A stretch of 64,000 bases of DNA, taken from contig NZ_BBCD01000003.1 of the NCBI RefSeq assembly GCF_001311865.1, forward strand, positions 1-64,000, written 5' to 3'. The stretch comes from Piscibacillus salipiscarius JCM 13188 (GTDB lineage: Bacteria; Bacillota; Bacilli; Bacillales; Alkalibacillaceae). The position numbers and the translations under genes are program-made. This document shows positions 27,622 to 38,917 of the stretch, in pieces. The notes under the pieces are model-generated. The model made no database searches, was not told the DNA's origin, and saw nothing but the letters and a program-made list of their open reading frames with translations. Numbering within the stretch: the stretch's first letter is position 1; every line of letters begins with the position of its first letter.

Positions 27622-28760
27622 TACTTTCCATATTCAATTAATAACAATGCCAACAGAGCGCTGCGTTTAGGCATTTCACTGACCACACAGTGCTCATGGT
27701 GGGCATGCGCCCCCGCTCCAACTGCTCCCAGCCCGTCTAACGTAGGGGCAAGTGATGCTGTGAAGTTTGCATCACTTCCGCCGCCTGTAAATTCCTCAAT
27801 TAATTCAATACCTAAATAATCATGCGCTAGAGATTTAGCTTTTTCAAAAAGTCGCTCAATGTCATCTGTTCGCTCTAAAGGCGGGCGGTAAATTTCACCG
27901 GTTACTGTTATCTCAATATTTGGATCATGTGGCTTTAAATTTTGAATGAGTGGAACAACACGGTTCATTTCTTCTTTCGTTTGCACACGGACATCAACTA
28001 CCGCGTGCGCATCTTCTGCGATGACGTTTTTTTGAGAGCCACCATCGATTAAGCCAACATTCACCGTCGTACCTTTTTCTAAATCTGTAAGACTCGACAA
28101 ATAGGTAATCTGCTCAGCTAGTTCTTCTATGGCACTAGCCCCTTTCTCAGGGTCAATTCCAGCGTGAGATGGAACGCCATGCACACGGATTTCAAACGTG
28201 CCAACACCTTTTCTCGCTGTCTTTAGTGCCCCTTCTTTACCTTGAGATGGTTCTAGCACAAACACTCCATCACTCTTTTTAGCTTCTTCTATTATATAAT
28301 CCTTTGACGTCGGACTTCCTAATTCTTCATCGCTTGTCATCATTAAAACTATTTTTATCTAAATGAATATTTAATTCTTTTAAAGTTTAATTGCAAATAA
28401 CGCCTGAACAATACCTGCTTTCATATCAAAAGTACCTGGCCCGTAGGCTTTCCCGTCTGTAATAGAGAACGGCATGACCTCTAAGGTACCCTCTGGCCAA
28501 ACCGTATCCATGTGTGTAATGATTAATAGCTGTTTGTCGCCTTCTCCCCAAACGGCTTTTAAGTGAGTTGAGTAGCAATCGCTAAATAACTTTTCAACCT
28601 TACCGCCTGTCATGTCTATAAATATATTAGATAAATATCGCCCTATTTTTTCAGTTAAATCAGGTCTTGTCGATGGTGATTCATAACAGACTAACTGTTC
28701 TAACAAATCAACCATCTCTTCTTCTATCTGATGTAAATAATCCACTATTTCCTTCAACAA
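27621..28760 (-). CDS. M20-family metallopeptidase, glutamate carboxypeptidase-like (frame broken)
   Basis: About 380 residues. The zinc-site motifs are visible: LLIITHMDTVWPEGT, then YGPGTFDMKAGIVQALFA (His and bridging Asp). After one or two slips at 28345-28385 come MMTSDEELGSPTSKDYI (catalytic Glu), GVPSHAGIDPEKGASAIEEL (lid domain) and HHEHCVVSEM (last His). This is the M20 CPG2-type pattern; such enzymes remove Glu or other amino acids from peptides or folates. The TTG start at about 28760 has GGGGGAGAA upstream. Confidence 0.83.
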
Positions 28761-28843
28761 ATTCTCCCCCCGACGCTCTATACAATCTTTCATTATTATT
28801 ATACACTTTTTCATAACAAACGGTTATAAGGTGTGATAAGAAT

Positions 28844-29440
28844 ATGAAAGAAAAATTTAAACAAATGATGGAAGTCATTCACCTTTCTGAAAAACTTAAA
28901 TACGAGCTTAGGCACAGTTGGCTGTCAAATGGAAGGCAAGAAAGTGTTGCGGAACACACATGGCGACTATCACTGATGGCTATGTTAGTTGGACCACACT
29001 TAGAAAGAGAAGTCGACACTCTTAAACTATTAAAAATGACTATTATCCACGACTTAGTGGAGGCTGAAGCAGGGGATATTCCCGCTTTTGATACACAGAA
29101 CGATCAACAAGCGAAAGAGCTAAAAGAACAGAATGAAGAACAAGCTATTCTAAATATAAGAGAATTAGTTAGTGGTGAGCAAGGAGCTGAGTGGTATCAT
29201 CTCTGGCACGAATTTGAAGCAAAAGAAACCTATGAAGCCAAAGTTGCCAATGCTTTAGATAAACTAGAAGCCCAAATTCAACATAACGAAGCCGACATAG
29301 ACACATGGCTACCAATCGAGTATGACATGAGCTATATGCTTGGACGACATACTCAATTCAGCCCCGTTCTCGATCAGCTGAAAGACGTGATTGAAGAAGA
29401 AGCTGATAAGAAAATAAGACAATCAACAAGATCTGGTTAA
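28844..29440 (+). CDS. HD-domain hydrolase, YfbR/HDDC2-like
   Basis: Intact 198 residues. RQESVAEHTWRLSLMAM and KMTIIHDLVEAEAGDIPAFD contain the His, His-Asp and Asp metal ligands of the HD fold, and ALDKLEAQIQHNEAD the last Asp. Family members are 5'-deoxynucleotidases that act on dNMPs. The GTG-rich leader contains AAGGTGTGATAAGAAT before the ATG. A terminator follows. Confidence 0.83.
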   Translation: MKEKFKQMMEVIHLSEKLKYELRHSWLSNGRQESVAEHTWRLSLMAMLVGPHLEREVDTLKLLKMTIIHDLVEAEAGDIPAFDTQNDQQAKELKEQNEEQAILNIRELVSGEQGAEWYHLWHEFEAKETYEAKVANALDKLEAQIQHNEADIDTWLPIEYDMSYMLGRHTQFSPVLDQLKDVIEEEADKKIRQSTRSG

Positions 29441-29460
29441 ACTAAAACCAGGTCTTTTTT
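29430..29460 (+). terminator. Terminator of the HD hydrolase gene
   Basis: AGATCTGGTT pairs with AACCAGGTCT (one mismatch), followed by T6. Confidence 0.8.
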
Positions 29461-29514
29461 GCACCCATCTTCAAAGCTTATCCGTCTTAAGTTATAGAAG
29501 AAAGGAGGCAGATC

Positions 29515-30080
29515 ATGTCAAATAACTTAGAGGCACAATCTAATCCATTATCCGAAGAAGAGAGCCTCAGGCTATTAGAAGAATGCATGAAGGAATATGG
29601 ACATGAAATAAACGTGTTGTTTATTCTTATGTCAAAAATCAATCAGATGCAGACGACATAACTCAAGATGTATTTGTTAAAGTCTACGAGAACTTAAATA
29701 CGTTTAAAGGTCAGTCATCGCTAAGAAGCTGGATTTATTCCATTGCTATTAATAAAAGCAAAGACCACTTAAGGTCTGTAAAAAATCGGCAGCGAATTTA
29801 TCGCGAGAAGGTTGTGAATCTTTGGCGAAACAAAGATGAAGAATCACCTGAAAAGCATTCCATACAGGAAGAAGATTCTAAAGAGGTTTTACAGACTGTA
29901 AATGAACTTCCTTTAAAATATCGAGAGGTCATTATTTTATATTATTTCGAGGATTTATCGCTAAAGGAAATTGCATCGGCATTGTCGGTCAAGTTAAACA
30001 CTGCGAAGGCGAGACTTCAAAGAGCACGCAAAAAGTTAAAACCTAAACTAGAACATGATGGAGGTGATCAACTTGGATAA
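29515..30080 (+). CDS. ECF-type RNA polymerase sigma factor (frame broken)
   Basis: About 188 residues. The ATG at 29515 follows AAAGGAGGCAGATC. An A run near 29607 slips; the joined protein has region 2 as NQSDADDITQDVFVKVYENL and SLRSWIYSIAINKSKDHLR, and region 4 as LPLKYREVIILYYFEDLSLK EIA followed by the helix-turn-helix ASALSVKLNTAKARLQRARK. It redirects RNA polymerase to a small regulon. The downstream gene overlaps by 8 bases and looks like its membrane anti-sigma partner. Confidence 0.88.
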
Positions 30081-31400
30081 AAAGTTGCAAAAGGCTAAAG
30101 AAGACTATCAAAATCAAATTCAATTTACTGACGAGGACCGTCATCAAGTCTTAGAGAAAATCACTGAAGCCAGGCATACTAAGTCTAAAAAGGGAATCTT
30201 TCATCCCTTTCCAGTAGCGTCCGCTTTAATAGCGACCTTATTAGTTGGTTTTCTTTTTATAAACAATTACGATCAATTATTTAAGCAAAATACCGCATCT
30301 CCAAGTTCTGAGTCCGTTGAAGGGTATATTGTCAAAATGGAAGATCAACAGGCTTTAATAACAAATTCAAACAATGAAACATCAATTTGGATTACTGACA
30401 TACCCGATTCACTTGATATAGGGCATCAAATAGAAGGTTCATATGAAGATCATGAGGAATCAGCCAATGTATTAGATGAATACGAAATTACAAATAATGA
30501 AACAGTTGATGATTCTCAAATGACAAAGGATGAAGCAGTCAGAATAGCACTGACAGAAGCTAATACTAGTGATTATGAGAAAATCGTGATTCGTAACGTT
30601 ATTTTTAATAAGAACGAACAATTTTGGAGTATCGGAATTGACGCCAATGATTCTGCGATTATTATCAACATCGACGATCAAACAGGTGAAGTTCTTTCTG
30701 AAGAGCATCCTGAAGCAAAGGATCCAAATTTAGATGAAGTATTAACCAACTACGAAGAGACGATTACGTCATTAAAAAACGAAAACACACAAGAAATTAA
30801 TTTTGACTCAAAGATGAAGTTAAAAACTATCTAACCCAAGCGATGTCATCATCACTGGCTGAAGACCATATCGACACGTTGATTGAAGAGCGAGATGGTG
30901 AGCTATATTTATCTGCATCAGAATTTCCTGTTTTTATTAATACCAATGAAGACTATCAAACGTCTCAAATAGATGATGAAACTTATCAAGTAACGCAAGA
31001 AAATGACAGTGAATTAAGAGGGCATTTAGAAATCACATTCACAATTAATAAAAGACAAGACGCATGGATTGTTGACCAAGTAAATGTCAATAATTTAGAT
31101 CAAAATTCAGCTAAAATTGATTCTGATGTGCAAGCCGAAGAAGAGGTTCTCAAAGCACTCCAGCTAGGCGAAAGTTATCAAGCCAGTTATGATGGGCAAG
31201 AGCCACCATCCGAGGACTATGCGGACCAAAACTTAGCTCGCATTCAGGTCTATGAGGAAAACGATAATGCGAGAGCAACTTACGGTTGGTATTATATCAA
31301 TATGGACAATAGATCGATTTATGAATACGAAGTAGCTACAAATGAACTAACACTAATTTTTCAATACGAAAATGGTAGCTATAACAAGGTAACCGATTAA
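30073..31400 (+). CDS. Putative membrane anti-sigma factor with DUF3221-like domain (frame broken)
   Basis: About 441 residues. The TTG start lies inside the sigma gene's end, behind GGAGGTGATCAAC, so translation is coupled. Residues 1-48 are cytoplasmic and could hold the sigma-binding helix; residues 49-68 (HPFPVASALIATLLVGFLFI) cross the membrane. Outside, VEGYIVKMEDQQALITNSNN resembles DUF3221, and DEAVRIALTEANTSDYEKIV resembles a PepSY-like domain. The frame slips near 30815 and continues through DEVKNYLTQAMSSSLAED to KVTD. The role is inferred from gene order. Confidence 0.68.
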
Positions 31401-31475
31401 TAAAAGGTCAATACGAATAATATTTCTTTTCTAATTAAAACTAACCTTATCATTGTATTGTAAGGTAGTGAGAAA

Positions 31476-31859
31476 ATGGATCTATCTCAACTTTTATTGA
31501 GGCTGTTTCTTTCATTTTTTATATTGTTTATCCTAACCAGAATTATGGGAAGAAAAGAAATTAGTCAACTTACCTTTTTTAATTTTGTATCTGCGATTTC
31601 TATAGGAGCAATAGCTGCTGCAGCTACTAAAGGAGATTTAAACATTGGCGCCAGTCCAAACCAATTGATAGACCCACTATCAACCGAACTAGTATCTGAT
31701 GGAAAAGTTAATAAAACTAATTTAACAAAACTCAATTTAACTGTAGAGTGGTTGAACGAACAATTAAAAAGTCATGGCATAGACTAAATTAGCGATGTTT
31801 TTTATGCAGAATTATCACCTGACGGAACCTTATTTGTAAATACAAAACAAAATCATTAG
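31476..31859 (+). pseudogene. DUF421 (YetF/YdfS-like) gene remnant with internal deletion and stop
   Basis: The start FILFILTRIMGRKEISQLTF and VSAISIGAIAAAA is the N-terminal part of DUF421 membrane proteins. It then jumps to the C-terminal domain (STELVSDGKVNKTNLTKLNL, EWLNEQLKSHGI), so an internal stretch, perhaps 100 residues or more, is missing. An in-frame TAA at about 31785 interrupts GID and ISDVFYAELSPDGTLFVN; the rest stays in the same frame. Unlike its neighbours this is not a one-base slip. Likely a decaying gene; a truncated functional form cannot be excluded. Confidence 0.7.
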
Positions 31860-31869
31860 TTAAACAATT

Positions 31870-31900
31870 CCTACCTCAAAACCTCTTGAGGTAGGTTTTT
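31870..31900 (+). terminator. Terminator after the DUF421 remnant
   Basis: CCTACCTCAA pairs perfectly with TTGAGGTAGG, followed by T5. Confidence 0.88.
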
Positions 31901-31994
31901 AATTTTACTGAAAATTTCGAGCCCCGTACTATTTATTTTTATTATTTTTCGGTAAAATAATGGTTACTTAGGATTTATACTTGGAGGACTCATC

Positions 31995-33723
31995 ATGAGA
32001 TATATTGCTCGTTATTTAAAGCCTTATTATATACATATGATTATCGCTTGGATACTCATGTTAACGGAGTTAACGGTCGAATTACTTCTTCCATTCTTCT
32101 TAGGAAAGATGATTGATGAAGGGATTCAAACTCAAGATTTAAATACCATTATCTACTGGGGATCCATCATGGTCGGATTAGCTATATTATCATTTGCCGC
32201 AGGAATCATTAACTCATTTTATTCTGCGCACGTGACGTTTAAATTCGGATATGATGTTAGGCAGAAGTTGTTCGAGAAAGTTCAAGCCTTTTCATTCAAA
32301 AACTTAAACGAATATCCGACTTCATCCTTAATTACTCGATTTACTAATGATATCCGTATGATTCAGAACGGAATCTTTATGGGTCTAAGAATCATGTTAA
32401 GAGCCCCATTATTAGTCATAGGCGGCGTTGTGATGGCGTTCATCGTTAACTGGAGAATAGCACTGATCTTCTTAATTACTGTTCCGTTGTTAATCGGATT
32501 CTTACTCATTGTTGTTCGGAAAGCCGGAAAGTTATTTGGGAAAGTACAAGAACGATTAGATAACGTGAACCGTGTTATGCAAGAAAATCTTTCTGGAATC
32601 CGTCTAATCAAGGCTTTTTTACGTAAGAAGCACGAAACCAACCGCTTCATTGGCGCGAACTCTGAACTGATGAATTACACTAAGAAATCTTTACGATTAA
32701 TTGAAACCTCCATGCCTGTTCTTCTTTTCGTCATGAACATGAGCTTACTATTTATTTTATGGTACGGAAGTATTGAAGTCAGTAACGACAACGCTCAGGT
32801 TGGGGATGTAGTTGCAATTATTAACTACGCCCTAAGAGTATCGATGGCCATTTCCATGTTCGGCTTTTTGACGATGGCAATTGCTCGAATGAAGGCCTCA
32901 GCAGACCGCATTTCAAATGTATTAGATGCTGAAATTGATTTAACCGAGTCTGAAGATGTACAGAAGCAGTATCGTGTGAACGATGGCTCTATTGAATTTT
33001 CTAATGTGTCATTCCGTTACCCAAGTTTAAAAGAAGATGTCTTATCAAATTTATCATTTACAGTTAAACCAAAAGAACGAATTGCAATCATCGGCGCGAC
33101 TGGCTCCGGGAAACGTCACTGTTTCAATTAATCCCACGATTATATGATGTGACAAATGGTGAGGTCTATGTCGATGGTCATGACGTTCGTGATTATAAAT
33201 TAGATCATTTACGCCAAACGATCGGATACGTACCTCAAGCTCCGCTACTTTTTACCGGTTCTATTCGTGAAAATATACGCTGGGGTAAAAACGAAGCAAT
33301 AGAAGATGATATCGTAAAAGCCGCTAAAGATGCTCAAATTCACGATACGATTAAAGATTTACAAAAAGGTTATGACACCAAAATTGGGCAAAAAGGCGTT
33401 AACTTATCTGGTGGTCAAAAACAACGCGTCTCCATTGCTCGTGCATTAGTTAGAAAACCTAAGATTCTAATGTTAGATGATAGTACTAGTGCACTGGATT
33501 TAAAAACAGAATCAAAATTACTAGAAGCCATCGAACGATACGAGTGCACCACACTGATTGTGACACAAAAATCACGACGGCTATGAATGCAGACCGAATA
33601 TTTCTAATGGATGATGGTCAATTATTAGATGTTGGCAGGCATGATCAATTACTGAAGACTTCTGATCTTTATCGCAAAATTGTTGAGTCACAATTCGGAA
33701 AGGAGGGTGTGCATGAGCGTTAA
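31995..33723 (+). CDS. Heterodimeric ABC exporter, subunit 1 (YfiB/BmrC-like, frame broken)
   Basis: About 576 residues: six membrane segments (IARYLKPYYIHMIIAWILML opens) and an ATPase domain. Walker A is GATGSGKT, where the A run at 33109-33111 slips; with one A added it reads GKTSLFQLIPRLYD. The signature is [15 protein letters not shown]. After Walker B the residue is Asp (ILMLDDSTSALD) where Glu is needed for efficient hydrolysis, the mark of the degenerate half of such pairs. A second slip lies near 33575 (VTQK, then TAMNADRIF). It overlaps subunit 2 by 11 bases. Confidence 0.88.
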
Positions 33724-35554
33724 GCAGTTTTTAACAGAGCCATTTAAACATGACAAAATTGATCTCAGTGAAGCTAAGAGAGTTGACGACCCTAGAGCTA
33801 AACCAAAAGTTCGTGACTGGAAAGGAACCTTGAAGCGTATTTGGAATATGATGATGTCTGAGAAATGGAGACTACTATTTGTGTTTCTAATGGTTGTCAT
33901 CTCCTCCGCTCTTGCCATCCTTGGACCAACCATGATTGGAAGAGCTGTCGATGATTACATTAATACAGATCGCGAATCAGCTGGTCTTGGCCAAGTGATG
34001 ATTTGGTTATTTTGGATTTACGTTTTTTATTCCTTAGCTATGTTCTTACAACAATACGTGATGATTGGAATTGCTCAAAATACGGTCTATGACTTAAGAA
34101 AGCAATTATTTAACCAATTACACCTCCTTCCTATTGCCTTTTTTGATAAAAGACAATTTGGAGAAATCATGAGCCGAGTAACTAATGACGTAGATAATGT
34201 AAGTAACACGTTAAACTCATCTGTTATTCAAATCTTCTCAAGTGTTCTAACATTAATTGGAACCGTTGCTGTTATGCTGTACCTAAGTCCGTTATTAGCT
34301 TTAGTCACATTAACAATTATTCCAATGATGGTTCTAGGAATGAAATGGATTACGAAACGTACTGGGCCTTTGTTTAAAATACAACAGAAAACGTTTAGGG
34401 GACATGAACGGTTATGTGGAAGAGACCATTTCTGGTCAGAAAATTGTTAAGACATTCTCTCAAGAACATCGAGTCAAACAAACGTTTGATTTAAAAAAAT
34501 GATCAAGTCATGAAATCCAGCTTCTGGGCTGCTGCTATATCTGGTTTTATCCCAAAACTGATGAACATGTTAAACTCCTTTAGTTTTGCGATTATCGCCT
34601 TTGTTGGTGGAGTTTTAGTCGTATACGACATGGCATCAGTTGGAACGATCGTCATTTTCACTGAGCTTGCTAGACAGTTTACAAGACCTTTAAACGAATT
34701 ATCGAACCAGTTCAACCAGCTCCTCTCTGCCGTTGCAGGTGCAGAGCGAGTGTTTGATATTATAGATGAAGACAGTGAAGAATTAGATGAAGGTAATGCG
34801 ATTAAGATTGGTGAACCTAAAGGGGAAGTTGAGTTTGATCACGTAACTTTTTCGTATGATGAGGATGATGTTGTTTTAAAAGATGTTTCATTTAAAGCAG
34901 AAGCTGGAGAAACCGTTGCCTTTGTTGGTCACACAGGTGCTGGTAAAACGACAATCATCAATCTCATATCGAGGTTTTATAATTACGATAGCGGAAAAAT
35001 TTTGTTGGATGGTACAGAGATTAAAAACATTAAACGTTCTAGTTTGAGGCAACATATGGCATTTGTTTTACAAGATGCATTTTTATTTGAGGGAACAATT
35101 AAAGAAAATATTAGATACGGCAGGTTAAATGCAACAGATGAAGAAGTTGTTGAAGCAGCCAAAAATGCTAATGCTCATTCATTTATTATGAAATTCCCTA
35201 ATCAGTATGACACTGTATTGGACCCTAATGGGAGTGGCATTAGCCAAGGTCAAATGCAGCTATTAACGATTGCTCGTGCGTTACTTGCTGATCCAAAATT
35301 TAGTTTTAGATGAAGCGACGAGTAGTATTGATACCGTGACAGAAGTTAAAATCCAAGAGGCGCTACAACGCTTGATGAAAGGCCGCACAAGTTTTGTAAT
35401 CGCCCACAGACTAAATACAATCCGAAGCGCTGACCAAATTATCATGCTTGAACATGGTCAAATCATTGAAAAAGGCTCACACGAATCGTTGATCAAACAA
35501 GGCGGTCATTATGCTGAGCTATATCAAAGTCAACTAGATAACTTGGCTAATTAA
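33713..35554 (+). CDS. Heterodimeric ABC exporter, subunit 2 (YfiC/BmrD-like, frame broken)
   Basis: About 613 residues. ATG at 33713 follows AAGGAGGGTGTGC. A cytoplasmic N-terminal extension of about 45 residues precedes six membrane segments. Slips at about 34395 and 34495 disturb the loop that should read [20 protein letters not shown]. Walker A is GHTGAGKTT; the signature is the variant [16 protein letters not shown]; a slip near 35300 precedes [13 protein letters not shown], with the catalytic Glu present. Together with subunit 1 it probably exports drugs, lipids or peptides. Confidence 0.88.
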
Positions 35555-35555
35555 A

Positions 35556-35596
35556 AACAACCCATGATGCTCTTTCCGCATCATGGGTTGTTTTTT
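35556..35596 (+). terminator. Terminator of the ABC exporter operon
   Basis: A perfect 15-bp stem, AACAACCCATGATGC with GCATCATGGGTTGTT, is followed by T6. Confidence 0.92.
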
Positions 35597-35600
35597 CGTG

Positions 35601-35718
35601 AATTTATCTACCCCATATAACAATATATCTACCCTTTTTGTGAGTTATCTACCGCGAATTTTGTCGACGAAGTAAAAAAGCTCATTTTATCTACCCTTGA
35701 AAAGAATTTTTCTAACTT
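35601..35718 (+). repeat. Phased repeat array C (word TTTATCTACCC) with the array A/B core
   Basis: Words start at 35603, 35624, 35644, 35686 and 35707 (spacings 21, 20, 42, 21). Between the third and fourth lies CGAATTTTGTCGA (35655-35667), the core also found in arrays A and B at the same distance from the first word. The word itself matches array D. It sits between the ABC exporter terminator and the convergent DUF3298 gene. Confidence 0.85.
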
Positions 35719-35719
35719 T

Positions 35720-36493
35720 TTAATTAAACCCTAATCTCTGGGACCAATTCTTTTTCAACAATGTTTGAATTTCATTATCAATGGGAATCTCTGCCTCAGG
35801 CATTCCAGCTGCACCAGGTGTAATCTCGTATTTATCAAACCTGAAGATCAATTTTCCATCATTAATATACATATTCTCAAACATGTACTTCGGCTTATTA
35901 ACCCACTCCTCTAACTCTTCTTCAAAAATGCCTAAATCCGTCTGTTCTAATAGAGCTTCTTGGACTTTAGGTCTAATGATATCTCTTGCTTTACGAACGT
36001 TTTTTAAATAACTCTCCTTGCTTAATCACTCTGTTCGTCTTTACATCTACTAGCCATGTATGACCAGTTTCATTGACGTTTGCTCCGCCTGTATATTCGG
36101 ATTCAGTAAAGACAAGCGAGTACAAATCTTCACCAGCCTGGTAAATATCTAAATTAACCGTTAAATTCCCTGGCCTTTCTTTAGTTACATTTCCTTCAAT
36201 GGTTGACATGAATTGATTGATCGTACGTTTCATGTAGTCTTTAAAAAATTGTTAAGCCCGTCTGACTTAAACACTGGCAATTCGAATTTAACACTATAAA
36301 TATCTTCACTTGTTTCATAAGTTAATAATCTAATTCCATCAAAATCCGTTTCCACAATATCGAAGCCTTTTTCTTGGTCAACATCCACTTCCTCTGCATT
36401 TGAGAAAATAGACGAGAGTACTTGACCAATAATAAAGCTAATAATAAAAGCAATAACGAAATACTTAACAGTTTGTTTGGCATTGTGATTCAT
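35720..36493 (-). CDS. DUF3298/DUF4163 (RsiV-like) membrane protein (frame broken)
   Basis: About 255 residues. One N-terminal membrane helix (YFVIAFIISFIIGQVLSSIF), then an outside domain. After slips near 36235 and 35995 the protein continues DLYSLVFTESEYTGGANVNE TGHTW in part as SLVFTESEYTGGANVN, the DUF4163 hallmark, and later WVNKPKYMFENMYINDGKLI and FRFDKYEITPGAAGMPE, the DUF3298 hallmark. The same pair of domains occurs in RsiV, where it binds lysozyme. No sigma-binding part is evident here. It ends at QRLGFN. Confidence 0.78.
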
Positions 36494-36567
36494 TCCGACT
36501 CCTCTTTCTAGTTTTTGTTATATAGTTTTAGTTAAACCAATATTAGGAGAAATATGCATTATTACAC

Positions 36568-36596
36568 AAAAAGCCCTCGAATGATTTCGAAGGCGA
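36568..36596 (-). terminator. Terminator of the BCCT transporter gene
   Basis: On the minus strand GCCTTCGAA pairs with TTCGAGGGC across a short loop, followed by T5. Confidence 0.82.
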
Positions 36597-36604
36597 TAAA
36601 GTAA

Positions 36605-38157
36605 TTAATCCTTTTTCCGTGCGTTAATTTTCTTTTGAATTCGTTCGTGCCTTTTAACTTCTCTCTTAGAAATAGGAATCGTCTCCCGCTTTAACATGTT
36701 CATAATCGCTACTAACATAATGAGCATGATAACCGTAAACGGTAAAGCCGACACCAACGATGCCGTCTGCAATGCGTCTAATCCACCTGCTAATAACAAA
36801 ACACCTGCAATAGCAGATATTAAGATCCCCCACACAAATTTATGTGATAAAGGTGGAGTAGTGCTTCCTCGAGATGTCATACTTCCTAGTATATAGGCAG
36901 CTGAGTCGGCTGATGTGACTAAGAATGTAAAAATTAATAACACTGACAAAACTGACATAATGAATGTTAAAGGTATGTGATTATAAACTTGGAATAACGC
37001 AACAGCAATATCATTATTAACCGCTTCAGCAATGCCTGCTTGATGATTTAAATCGGCATCTAGTGCTGTCCCACCAAATGCTGCAATCCACACGCAAGCA
37101 ATGACGGGCGGTACCACCATAACACCTAAAATAAACTCACGGATGGTGCGTCCTTTTGATACGCGAGCCACAAATGCACCGACAAAGGTGACCATGCGAT
37201 CGCCCATGCCCAGTAGAACACAGTCCAATCTCGCACCCAAGTCCCGCCTTTATATGGCTGAAGCCTTAAGCTATAGTTTATAAAGTTAGAAATATAATCG
37301 CCAATACCTAGAGTAAATGCATTTAAGATAAAGATTGTTGGGCCAAATATAAGCACAAACACTAATAACAGTAAACATAACCCTAAGTTAATATTGCTTA
37401 AGTATTTAATCCCTTTATCAAGCCCCGTAAAGGTGGATGTCATATAAGCTACGAACATAACCACAATAATTAATAGCTGTACCCAAACAGCTGAAGGAAT
37501 ATCTGAAATAGTTGATAATCCCCCATTAATTTGTAAAACACCGAGACCTAATGATGTCGCAACCCCCATTACAGTCGCAATAACGGCTAACGTATCAATC
37601 GTATTAGTGACAACAGGTTTATGACCAGTCACAGGTTCCATCGCCTTAGAGATTAGTCCAGCATCTCTTCGCCTGAACTGCATGAAGGCTACGACTAATC
37701 CAACGATTGCGAAAACAGACCATTGACTGACGCCCCAATGGAAAAAGGAATAGCCCATTGCTAAGCGAGCTGCTTCTTCTGTTAAAGGCTCCACACCTTC
37801 AATGGTGTCTCTAAAAAGTGAGACATCGGCTCCGCAACACCCCAGAAGACGAGTCCCGCCCCAAAGCCTGCTGAAAATAACATCCCGATCCATGTAAAAA
37901 AATGGATAATCTGGCCTTTCCTCTTCTCCGCCTAATCTAATTTTTCCATACCGGCTAAAAGCTAACACAGCCAAAAATATGACTAAAACGAATACCGCAA
38001 TTAGGTAAAACCACCCGAATTTAGAGGTTGTAAATAAGAATAATCTATTCGCAACCTCACCAAATTGTTTAGGCATAATGGCTCCAATTATAACTAACAG
38101 CGCGATCACGATAGCAGATACATAAAAAACTGGGTTTTTAAAATGTTTTGTGTCCAT
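36605..38157 (-). CDS. BCCT-family glycine betaine/choline-type transporter (OpuD-like, frame broken)
   Basis: About 515 residues, 12 membrane segments; sodium-coupled import of betaine-type osmolytes for salt protection. [20 protein letters not shown] and [20 protein letters not shown] are BCCT hallmarks. Two compensating slips make about 30 residues (after DYPFF to SLFRDT) nonsense: the other frame reads [19 protein letters not shown] and VAEPMSHF, as expected. A third slip near 37190 joins AWSP to [18 protein letters not shown]. The ATG at 38157 follows AGGAGGCGCTT. Confidence 0.9.
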
Positions 38158-38197
38158 AAGCGCCTCCTATTCCAATGAATAGAAGAGTTCCTACTGC

Positions 38198-38917
38198 TTA
38201 TAGAACTTTGTCTAGAAAATCTCTCGCACGTTCTGTTTTAGCAGAGGAGAAAAACTCTTCTGGTTTAGCTTCCTCTACTATTTTTCCGTAATCCATAAAA
38301 ATAATTCTATCTGCTACTTCTTTTGCAAAACCCATTTCGTGAGTTACCACAACCATTGTCATACCAGTATTGGCAAGTGACTTAATGACATCGAGCACTT
38401 CCTTGACCATTTCGGGGTCTAATGCTGATGTCGGTTCATCAAAGAGCATCACTTCGGGCTCCATCGCCAAAGCGCGGGCGATGGCGACACGTTGTTTTTG
38501 ACCTCCAGATAACTTATTTGGATAAGCCTGTTCTTTGTCACTTAGACCAACTTGATTTAATAACTCTTTCGCCCTTTTTCTGCTTCTTTTTATTTAACCC
38601 TTTAACTGTCATAGGTGCATAGGTTAAATTTTCAATCACCTTCATATGCGGGAAAAGATGAAAGTGCTGAAATACCATGCCAATTTTTGCCTGACGTTTA
38701 AAATGTTTGTTTTAGGGTCCATTAAATCTTCATCATCCATTAACACTTGACCACTTGAGGGGGATTCAAGCAAATTCATGCATCGTAATAACGTGGATTT
38801 ACCAGATCCAGATGGTCCAATCACAGCCACCACTTCACCTTGTTTTACTTCCGTTACAATGTCTTGCAACACTTCTAAATCCCCAAAATTTTTATATAAA
38901 TGTTCAACCTTAATCAC
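38198..38917 (-). CDS. artR: Amino acid ABC transporter ATP-binding protein (ArtR/GlnQ-like, frame broken)
   Basis: About 240 residues. Walker A is [19 protein letters not shown] slip near 38700 disturbs [20 protein letters not shown]; another near 38590 falls in the Lys-rich stretch before the signature region. Walker B is [15 protein letters not shown] and the switch region [16 protein letters not shown]. This is the PAAT-family pattern for polar amino acids. It overlaps artQ by 8 bases and ends the operon. Confidence 0.87.
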
